From Meghimatium bilineatum (taxonomy: Eukaryota > Mollusca > Gastropoda > Stylommatophora > Philomycidae), in contig CM067309.1 in the NCBI GenBank assembly GCA_034231615.1, positions 33,344,088 through 33,408,087 of the forward strand: a stretch of 64,000 nucleotides of DNA, read 5' to 3'. Positions 44,905-57,000 of the stretch are shown here, piece by piece. Both the position numbers and the translations under genes were made by a program. The notes beneath the pieces are model-generated. The model had not been told where the DNA came from and searched no databases. It saw nothing but the letters and a program-made list of their open reading frames with translations. How positions within the stretch are numbered: the stretch's first letter is position 1; every line of letters begins with the position of its first letter.

Positions 44905-47900
44905 CTGGAAATAGGACATACATATTAAAATTAGTTATTTACACAATTTCTGAAGAAATGTTATCAAAGTAACAAGATTCAAACTTTAATTCTTCTTGAA
45001 CAATTCAATGTAGCACAGGAAGTGTTTGCTAAACTTATTCTTGAATTTTAACTCAAAACAGAGTACAATAAGATTGAACAAAGGATCAGTGATTCTCTTT
45101 GATTCAAGGCTGTGGGGGAGAGAGGGTGATAATATTCACAGGGGTTGGGTAATGAAAAGGCACAAAACCTAGTTTAGACAAGACGGACTGTGTGGACTTA
45201 CTTTTCACGCAGTTACCTTGTATTGATTGTCATATTTAAACAAGACGATAAAGTTAAATCAACAGATGAACAACTTGAATACTTAAGAAGTGTATTAAAG
45301 ACAAACATTTACTGATAAAACACACTTCTTGCTGATCTTGTGTGATGGGTGGAAACCTAGAGAGAATAAATGGTCTGGAAAGAAATACCTGAAACTGGGA
45401 AACTTTACAGAATCAGTAAAAGAAGATATTAAATCAGACGCTACTTGACAACAACAAGAAAAGACCATCCAAACAAAACACAAACTTCTAATTTAACAAA
45501 ACATGAATGCATCTCTGACATAATGAGCAAATAAAGGTCTGTGAAATAGGTCTACTATGAGAGAGTTTAATTTTGACAGTAAAATCATCACCTTCATGGA
45601 GACACTATATAAAGATACAAAAAGTACTGTGTTTACAGACAATGAAATGGTGAATGTTTCAGAATCAGCGCTTTTTTATGGGGATATGCAGGGATATTCC
45701 ATATTACCACTTTTATTTTTCTCAGGAATGTTCCTGTATTTCATTTCAGCTCATCATAAAGAAAAAAAACCCACAAAAATGTTAACGTGTACTGGGTTAT
45801 ATTTTCAACAAGTTTTGTCTAGAATTTTAGCGCACCATCGTCGAGTACATTCAACAATGGTTTGCTCGCTACAAACAGCTGTAGTCGAGTGTGCTTGACT
45901 ATTGCTATGACCGTATTTGGTGATGTGGGAATATCATAATCAGTGATGTCATGTGAACGGGAATGCATGCAATCAATCATAGGCATATATCACTTCCTTC
46001 TTGCCGGTCTTGTGTAGTAGTTTGCTGTGGTAGAGAGCTCCACTTCTAGAAAAAAAAGGTTTGTTTGAATTCCAATCAATCTTAAATTATGGACACCATC
46101 TTCCAGGAATTGTTTATGGATTCTGATTTGGATGATGAGGATTTATTAGGTTTTCAAAAATTAGATCATGCTCCATTACCCAATATGACTGTGGACATGG
46201 ATACAAGTTCTGTGTCAAGCATGTCTACAGACATGTCTGATTCTGAGGGAGAAATTTCAAGTAATGATGGACCTTCAGGTTACAGTCATGTATTTTCTGC
46301 ATGACTTTTCTCAAGTTGCTGGACCTATAGGCCTAGTTGATGACATTAGTGAGGTAGGTGTGTTTCTTCTGTTTATGACAGATATTTTTAACATGTTGGC
46401 AACTGAAACTAATCATTATGCTAGGCAGGTGCATGACTGAAGGGACAGGATGCAGGTGTCTTACCTCGTATGAAGCTGTGGAAGAAAGTCCCACCTGATG
46501 AGATGAGATCGTTTGTTACTCTGTTGCTCTTGATGGAACTAATCAAACATTCACCTTACAAACTGTATTGGTCAAATGATGGTCTCATAGAGATGGCTGG
46601 GTTCAGGAATGTCATAAGTAGGAGAAGATTCTTAGCCATTCTTGCATTCCTGCACCACATGGGCAACATAACTGCTGTTCCACAAGGGGAACCCGGCTAC
46701 AGCAAGGCGTTCAAGATCACTTCGTTTGTTGACACACTTCTTCCCCGCATTTTCAATATTATGTTCCATCAAAAGAACTTAGTATTGATGAAAGCAGTAA
46801 AACATACTAATTAAATGTAATAAAATAGTAAAACTTACTACATAAATGTAATTAAATAGTAAATCGTATGACATAAATGTAATAAAATAGTAAAACTTAC
46901 TTCAGTTGATATGGATCACCATGGATTTGAGCTCGCCAACCATACTTTTCCACAATCATCTCATAGTCATCTTCATTTGAGCGAGGACTAGGAGAAGTTG
47001 GCGGTTTTGTGGCTTCTTCAAGATCACATACCATTTCATTGACATCATTAGCAAATGGGATAGGTGCTGCGGGTCTAGTTGGAGGTCTTTCCAGTTCAGA
47101 ATAATAATCATCAGGCCCTATCTGTGGATGATAGACATTTTATTTTCAGCAAGGGAAGAGTATGGCTGCTGTCTTTGTAGACCTAATTCAAGCATATCTT
47201 CTTCTTCTTCTTCAGTGTTCATTCTCAAACTCCCACTGGATCTCTCTTATATCAGGACAACAGTGCTACTAGATTTCCAGCAAGATGTAGTCCAGAGAAT
47301 GGAAATGCGTTATGTCACCGTTTTATTTGCCCAATCCATCTTATTTGACACATCCATCTTCAGGATTCAAGCCTATGACAAGGTATGGGGAAAGGAACTA
47401 TTGCTAAAAATACAAAACATGGGCATTTTTTGGAAAATGTACAAATGGAGTAAGAACTACCTAAGTGACAGAATCATACAAACTGCAGTAAACAACAAAA
47501 TATCATCCAACACATGCTTTTTGGCTACCCCAAAGCTCAGCCCTCAGCTGTACCCTATTCTTAATCTTCATAAATGACATCCCTGATTTGGTTAACACCC
47601 ACAAAGTCATATTTGCAGATAACCTTGTCATATGGACAAGTGGATCAGACTTACACCTGTTTGCAGAGAGACTTATAAAAACCCTTCTCAGAATATCAAC
47701 ACTGTAACTTCTGGAAACTGAAGGTCAACACCAGTAAAATCACATATACTATATCAGGCCAGAGCTAGAGAATAACTATCACACCACCAGGAAGGCAGGT
47801 TTCTAACTATGCACTGCAGCCAAGATAGGCTTCACCACCAATTGAGTACTAGTTATGTCAAACTTCTCTAGTACTCCCAAATATCATGCAACCAAATGTT

Positions 47901-50900
47901 CAAGTAAAAAGAATTGTCCCGTCCTGAGTCACTGTGATCTATGATGGGTCTCAGTCATAGGAAAGAACAGATCTGTCAGTTTTCTCGACCCCAGTGCTGC
48001 ACAGTACATCTCTGGCTCCCTCCCAACCACAGAGGGTGCATACATATATAAAAATAACAAAGCATAAAACACATTGTAACAACAAAATAAAAGCATGAGA
48101 AACATAATTGTATAGATGACGTGCCATGAAGCTTCTTAATAAGAATAGAATCTCATTATAACGGCATGTCATCTACTAGGGTTTTCTGTTGCATGGGTGA
48201 TTTGTCTAGTGGGTCATCAGTGAGACCAATAGATGCAAACCATGTGGAGCTTACAGCACAATGCATGACAAATTAAAATTTTTTTAATGCGCCACTGAGG
48301 GGTATCCAGACCTACAAAAACAAAATGACCAGAATGGGCATGTCCTTGCAGTATCCTTGTCATATGCAGATGAAGGAAAAGACATGCATTCTTCTATATT
48401 TAAAAATATAGAAATTGTGAATAGGCCTATCTCCTGAACGTGTTCATGCTACTTGAGAAAGACCACATTAGAATCCGGTGGATATCATCAGCTCTCTATG
48501 AAAATATGATAGTGGTGTTCATTAAATTTAGTTAGGTTAGTTAGTTAAATTAGTTTACGTAGGTTAGTTATGCTGGTTAAATAGTTAAATTTATTTAGTT
48601 AGATAGGTTAGCTAGTTAATTAGTTAGCTAGAAAGTGAGTTGTCAGATTCTTCTTCTTTCGTTCACTTGAAACATGTCTATATCTGTAATTCTGTCTCCT
48701 GAATAAAACTCATTGTTTTTTGTAGTTCATACAGTGGCACATAGAGCATTGATTCCAGTGCTGTTCCCTCTGGCCAATATGTCTGCCTCAGAGTTTCATG
48801 CTCAGAACACTCTTGAAGTGTATATTTGGCACTTTGTACACATGGCCGTGTTGCAATCTTGAACTGTGTATACATGTGACTGCGGAGTCGGTTGTGTCCT
48901 GTTCTGAGGCACTGAATTATAACTTGTTCTGATCTGTTCATAATGTGATAAGTTGTCAGATCATCATCATCAATGGCACCCTGGAAATGTCAGTAGGTGC
49001 TCTGATCTCCTATTCAGTATGTCCTGCAGCATGTAGTAACTGACAATCAGTTCTGTGTTGAATGATAGCTCTTCTTATGATTCCTATATGACACTCCATG
49101 CATCACTCCCAGGTTCTGCCTTCTAACCATTGGCACAGAGGAAGAATCATCAGTTAAATCATTAAACTAACCTAACTCCTTTATTTAATTCAGAATAACA
49201 GCATAGTCAATTGAATTATCACTTATCATTCTGGCACATGCTGGCAAGTCTGTCTGTTCTTTCATTTCCCCCAACACTAACGTGTACGCCCATGTGTTGC
49301 CAGGGTCCGAAAGGGAAGCAAAGAATAGCAATACTGTTTACCTTCCATGCATGTCATAAAAGGTGACTAAGGAGGTTATGGGATGGAGTTTTCTGTTCCA
49401 TTCCATATAGGGTCAGTGACCCAAAGCCATGCTGAAGTCGGATGTGTCAGGCTGAAAGGCGCAGATATCGCAGCAATGCTATTAACCATGACACAACGCA
49501 TTCCGTTCTATGGACTACATCCTGTTAATCTGCAGGATTTTGAGAACGAATGCAGAAGAAGAAGAAGAAGACTAGTGTGTTGAGGCACAAAAATAAAAGT
49601 AAATCTCTGCAGCTTGAACTTCATCATTTATTCCAGTCAGTGCCAGCATAGGTAGCCCAACTGAATCTTTATAAGCATACTCATAGAATGGTGGTAGAGT
49701 ACTACAGTGTGATATTTAGTTCTTAGAGCCAAATACAATTTAACTGAGACATCCAAACAGTTCATTCTCAGTAATTATGTAATGTCTACACAATGATGAA
49801 AATGAAGCAGCAACTGACCATTACTGGCAGAACATTGTTATGCAGATTATGTTCAGACAGTGACCGTCATGTGATTACAATAAATTTTTGATCTAGAGAT
49901 GGAATTTTATTTAATCTCTATATAAAAATATCTCTTTGAGCAGCTAAATAAATAATGAAAATTGTTTACTATTTCTTGTTCTTGACCTGAGCTCTGATTA
50001 GAGGTTGCTGTAATAGGACGAGCAGGCTGATGGGTCTTGTCACGGAATAGGCCTACTGTTGCACTCTGAGGTCTAAGACAGGATGAACAATTAACAGAAT
50101 AAATAGCTAACAAAATAAATAGCTAACAAAATAAATAGCTAACACATTGAAACACAAGCAATAAAATAATGACTAATCATGTATTCAAATCAGCCACCAG
50201 AGTACACAATACAGTACTGTTTACGTATTCAAATCAGTCACCAGAGTACACAATACAGTACTGTTTACGTATTCAAATCAGCCACCAGAACACATACTAG
50301 TACTGTTCATGTATTCAAATAAGTCACGAGAGTATATAATACAGTATTATTGATGTATTCAAATCAGCAACTAGAGTAAATAATATAGTAATGGTATTCA
50401 AATCAGTCACAAGAGTATATAATACAGTATTATTCATTTATTGAAATCAGTCATCAGAGTATATACTACGGTACTGTTTATGTAATAAAATCAGCCCTCA
50501 GAGTACATAATACAGTAATTGTTCAATTATGTTGTTTACAGAATGACAATCTGGCTTACAGGAGCATCCATTCAAACCAAGTTGTGTGGAACATACAGCA
50601 TATGAACCAGTCTGCTCTATAGACATAAATGACCAATAATGTATTCGATATAAAGTGATTGATTGAAGAAGGTTAACAATGAAAATGGCATAGTAAAGGA
50701 TATATGCACTTAAGCAAAACTCACACACATACAAAATAGACAATTCTAGAGTTTGCTCAAGCCATATTACAAGTTTCATTCAAAGAGAACAGAGGACACT
50801 TCATAATTATATTTTTTCAGTTATGGTAGTCACATGGTAGAACTGGAGTCGTGCATCAGCTTAAGTCACAAACAAATATGCTGATGGCTAACCTCACAGG

Positions 50901-53900
50901 AAATTTGGATGAAAATGCATTTCTCTCATTTGGTGGTGATGGTACAATGCTGGACTTGATATCTCTGTGACTTTGGCCTGGTGAGGACACAGGCCTCTGT
51001 TTCTTCAATACTATCTTGTCTTGTTGGTGAAATGGAAACTAAAATGATTAAAGAAGTTGAAAGAATTATAAATTTCAACATTTCATTTGTATATATAAAA
51101 CATGAAATATTTTGCATATAGCATAGTCAGAAAGAACAAAAACAAACGAAGAAGTATTACAATCATTAAACGTCGAAGAGGGCTGGCTACTATATAACAT
51201 AACAAGAAAGTTGAACATTTTTGGTCATCTAAAGAGACATAACAGCATGGAAAGACTAATAGCAGAAGGCAGAGTAAATGGCAGCAAGGAAAGAGGTTGC
51301 CCAAGATGACAATGGACAAATGATATATCTGACTGTTTAAACATGTCCCTAGAAAGGCAAGTAAACTTGTTCAGGCTCACGAGGTGTTCAGTAGGTCCAT
51401 AAAGAAGACTATGTTCTGGAAAGAATATGTCACAAGATGATGATGATGATATAAAATATTTTATGAGTTATGTTTTTTTCAGCATTAAATAAAATTGGCA
51501 TGCAATAATATATCTTTCATTGTCTTAAGTCAGTATCCCTCTATTTTGCAACGGCCAAGAGTGGGTAGATAGAGTCAAATACTAATACCTAGTAATGTGA
51601 GGTCACTAAAACTTTACAACGTTCATCTCATCTCTAAATACACTTGTCAACATAAAAATTCTACGAGTAATGAAAAATGTTGATCTTTACTGTTGGACTA
51701 TGACAAGAAACACCTCACTGATTGACTACAAGAAGCAAGCAAAGAGAGCTCGAACATCAACTGAATAATGATGGTAGGGGTTCATTAGAAACATTATATG
51801 TGAACTTTAAATAGTGTTTTTTACTTGTTCTAACATTTTATGGTGGAATATCACTTAACTGAATTTGTAATAACGAGTTTTATAATGCTATAGTGTAAAG
51901 AATAACTGTTCACCAAAGAGATTAAACAAGTAAACATTAAATTTGTATTGCTGAAATTAAAATTCATCATTAAAAAAAAAAACCAGAGCGAATTGGAGAA
52001 TTTCATTAGGACATTTGAAATCAGCATGTCAAAATCAATAAGAAATGATGCATTTAAAGTCTGGTACAAAAATTTTTTCAAATTTTGTTGACTAGTGACA
52101 TTAATACATAGTACTATGAGGTCGCTAAAACTTTACAGATGTGGGATTGTTATAAAACTTGTACAGTATACAATTTAGTGAGTTTGTATTTACTGAGAAT
52201 AGCAGTAGTGTGATCACCCCACTAGTTAATAAAGCAATTTCTTGATAAGGGAAAGGGGGGGGGGATAGCATGGTTACAGGAAGAGTCAAGAACAAAATCT
52301 GCCAACAATACAGTAAGAAAACAGAAAGCATGAAATCAAGATGTGCTGTGATATACAAAGCAAAAGACCTCATGTTGAAGCAGAATTTCTTTGATTTATT
52401 GAATTCAATCTGGAAATATGTTCTACAGGAATTCATTCAAAAAGTTACATCATTTCCTTGTATCAAGAACAATCCAAATCCTATGATATCCACAGAATGA
52501 TCTCACTTTTTTTTATCACTGACAAGATAATCGACACATTTTCTTCAAACTCATAATTGGCCACCTGGAACTTAACCTCTTAATTGGTCACCTGGAACTC
52601 AACCTCTTAATTGGCCACCTGGAATTAAACCTCTTAATTGGTCATCTGGAACTCAACCTCAAAATTGGTCATCTAGAATTAAACCTCTTAATTGGCCATC
52701 TGGAACTCAAACTCTTAATTGGTCACCTGGAACACTATGGACTATTAGAAAAGCAAATGTGATTTCAGTGCTGGTCTCAATATCAGAATCCAAAATAAAT
52801 GACAAGAACCGCAAATTTATTTGTCTATGTCTGACTTTTATAAACACCCTGAAGTTTTTCAAAAATGTCACCAGAGATAAACTCTGGATGATCATAGAGA
52901 AAATGTGGTTTGAATTATGAAAAACACACAATGTTTGAGACAGAGACAATGGATTGTAAAGTTACAGTTAGTGTGTTGTTAACAAACATATACAGATAGT
53001 TTGTGCAAGTATACTTAATTTGGTTATATTACAAGCCAAACAATTTGTGTTGCATGAGCATTATCCTACCTGGCTAGAATATGAACTCTGAGGTCTTAGA
53101 GCCTTCTGTTTGCCTGACCATTTAGTAATGGAGCTAGCTTCAGAGCAAGCAGGTGACTCTTGATTAAATTTGTGTAAACCTATCAAAGACAGAACATTTC
53201 AAATGAAAACCAATCAATATTGTGAAATGTATTAAAAATGTATTAAACACGAGGACAAAAAAAACATGTATGCTATCTTAACTTGTATAGAAATACATGG
53301 AGCTTCATAATTTTCTATATATAGTATTATATCAAAAGGAAGCTACAAGAAATTAACTAGATTATATCCCCAGTCTCTCTAACTAAAGCCACCTCCACAC
53401 TATGACAGGCACAGTGTTTACTAACTCAATCAGTTATCTAAAATTTAAAAATATTTTTGAGTATTTCCCATGGTGTAGTAATTAAACTATTTGCCTTGTA
53501 ATCATGAGGTAGTTATGATACTGAGCCATGACGTCTTGTGTACAAGTGCATTTTATTATGAGGCCCCTTAGGATTATCACTTAAAGCTATGTAGATATGT
53601 GCTCTGTGTGGTACTAAAACAGGTAGCATGCTGCTGTGTTTAAAAGGACAGAGTACATATTGGGAAACTCAGTAGAATGAAGTTAATATATGCCTTTTGA
53701 GCCTCAATTAAAAAAATGCTATCTTAGCAGAGATGTTGAACTCTCTCGCTATTACACACGAGTTTACGCCTTCCTCTACTGCACTGATATTGATGAGCTA
53801 ATCTGTTGTTGTTTTTTTTCTATCCCCTCATACCCAAAACGAGGAAGGCCTAAAGCGACCCTAAAGAACATCATACCTGGGGACGGGGAAATAGGCTGCA

Positions 53901-54032
53901 AGACATGGAGAATCAAAACCTCTGCCTTATGTGCCACCTGCAGCACGAAAGGAACAAGCTATCTACCATAGCTAAAATATGATTTCACTCTGAAATCAGC
54001 ATGCACCGTACATGTCAACCATCTCATCCAAA

Positions 54033-54083
<51 letters not shown>

Positions 54084-57000
54084 CTGGAGAGAATAAAATG
54101 CCAGTACTGGGAGAGCTCTCTTATTTTTGCAGCTCAAGAAAAGGAGTCAACACAGGGATAAAGTTATTGGGGAAAACATTTAGCAGAGTTTGAATCAATT
54201 ACTGAGAGCAGTACTGCAGCTAAAGGGTTAAACACATCTCCTTCCCACAACTATGAAACATTAAACACATCTCCGTCCCAAAACTATGAAACATTAAACC
54301 AATTTTCTCCCCACAACTATGAATCATTAAATACATTTCCTCCTCACAACTATGAAACATTAAACACATCTCGTCCCCAAAACTATGAAACATTAAACCA
54401 ATTTTCTCCCCACAACTATGAATCATTAAATACATTTCCTCCTCACAACTATGAAACATTAAACACATCTCGTCCCCAAAACTATGAAACATTAAACACA
54501 TTTTCTCCCCACAACTATGAAACATTAAACACATTTCCTCCTCACAACTATAAAACATTAAACACATTTCCTCCTCACAACTATGAAACATTAAACACAT
54601 TTCCTCCCAAAAATTATGAAACATTAAACACATTTCCTCCTCACAACTATAAAACATTAAACACATTTCCTCCTCACACCGCCGAAGATGCATGTGTTGG
54701 GCCATTGCCGCAAATAAACCGGCAACACAATGCATTCCCATTCTCTAGACTACATTCAACTGGAAATCTTGTAGGATCATTGTCCTGTTACAAGAGAAAT
54801 CCAGTGGGAGTTTGAGAATGAATGCCGAAGAAGAATTTCCTCCTCACAACTATAAAACACATCTCCTCCCCACAATAATAAAACATTGACCTAGTCAATT
54901 TATTAAATTGAAACACAGAAGCAACAATACACAAATTATATATATATGTAAATTTCTCAGGTCATTCTTTGGTGTTCATTTAATGGTTGACTCATTAATT
55001 AACATCCAATGAAATAACAGAGATAAAATTATACACATACCAAAAGCAGGTTGTGGGGTTTGACTTCTTTCTAACAAATATTTCTCTTTCTGATGCTGAA
55101 GGTTGAGGTTAAACAGCTGCTGTTGATGTGAATGGTTTGGTTGAAGGTATTTTTGTTGCATCTGTTGTTGTTTGCCATCCTGGGAAATAGGCCAATTAAC
55201 TTCAGATAATGGATTTGAAAGATGAGTACTCATGTCATCAATGACTCCCCATTCAGTCTCTGGAAGAGTTTTATTCTTGGACCAGCATTGTGTTGGAGTT
55301 GGAATGTAAATTTTAGATTCTTTGCACAATTTTGGAACTGGGGCAGATTTGCATTTTTGTCTGAAATAAGAAGTTTTATATAAATTAAATGTGTCAAATG
55401 GCATGAGCCCATGGACCGCTGGATCAGCAACCAACCAACCATATAAGTTAAACTGATAAATATTAACAGATAAATAAATTTATAAAATTAAATAAAGAAT
55501 CAAATGGATAATTATCAAGCAAATATAGGGTATGTGGTGTCAAAGATCGGCAAGGGGCAATGATCCACAGCAGGTTTACTTTTAGTTGATGGGTTTTCCA
55601 ATATGGTTGACATATGGTCATGTCAGAAGACAGCATTCCAATGTCTACTAGAACAAAGTTTGATATTTGAAGAAAAAATCAATATTTAACAATGAGGCAA
55701 AGTATATTTTCAGACTGTTTGATCTTTTTATTTCAATATTTCACTCTGTCTGCCAGTATCACTACTGTCATGTTTTTTTAAATGTTTAAACTTAAATATA
55801 TATCATGTTACTAAGCTTTGAAGAATAGTATCTGGTCCGATTATTATCTTATATTTGTGTGTAGGATTTCTGATTGTTGCTTACAATGTGGTTTGGGGTA
55901 AAAGTTTCACCCAGTTAGTGTGGTGGAAGTCTTCAGTGGATGTTTACCACATTCACCATGTTTTAATATAGTGAAACCATTGGGGACAATGGAGTGAGGT
56001 CATGAGTTTCATGCCAGCTACAATTACTTTCCAAATACATTCCTTTAATAATTTACTGACATTTGATCAACTAAAGAAATGGCTTGTGGTCTAAACAATT
56101 TAAATTTGAAATTGAAGCATAGACAACAAGAGTAGAAACTCAGTGCACTAATGAATGATAATGAGCTATCATGGCTATTGAGGCTACTATGCTATTATGG
56201 CAACAGTGATATTGAGATTGTTGCGCTGCAGTTGTAAATATTAAGTTGTTATGCTGTCAAATCTATATGTAATATTTTCTACATTACAAACTTGTATGCT
56301 ACTTTAACAATAATTTTGTAATTAATAATGAAATTACAAAATTCTGTAGAAATATAAATATACAATTATACAGGACAGACTAAAGTAAACATGTAAAAGT
56401 TCATACTTCATGGCCAGTTGTGTGGTACTAGCTACTCCTCTCACAAAAAGTTCAGGTTCAGGATATACCATCTGACCTTGGTATTCTTTGAAATTGTACA
56501 GACACTTTAGATCTGGGGGTAGACAAGCAAGTATGTACCATACCGTTCAACTTTAATTAACATTATGAGGTACCAAATTGAAGAAAACAAGCAAAACTTG
56601 TAAACAGGATTATGAAGTTTTGCTAATCACTGGTGACACACATGTACCATAATAACACACAGAAAACACAGAGCACACTGAAAATGGCTTAATGACTATG
56701 TTAGGGAGATCTCTAATGAGACAGAGGTTAGATGATAATGATGATGATTGAGCATAGAGGAAGTACGAGTTTGTCTCATGTGTTCCATATATCAGGCAGA
56801 GTTTTACTTTCAACTTCAGATTTATGTTTCTTTTGAATTTTTTTGAATGACACAACTTTTCAAATCCCATTATTTTCCTTATGGCTGTACAGTGCATTGT
56901 TACGAGCTCAGAAGTTACATTATTAAGTACATTGTTACACGCTCAAGTTACATGGTTGAGTGCATTGTTACAGTTACATTATTGAGTATATTGTTACAAG

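Noticed and set aside
48535-48640. Interstitial telomere repeat
   Set aside because: The units are TTAG/TTAGG-like and irregular, and match LINE tails nearby; there is no TTAGGG array.
54220-54741. 173-codon minus frame with MCLMFHSC repeats
   Set aside because: It is the 33-bp minisatellite read through; part of it runs into retroposon B.
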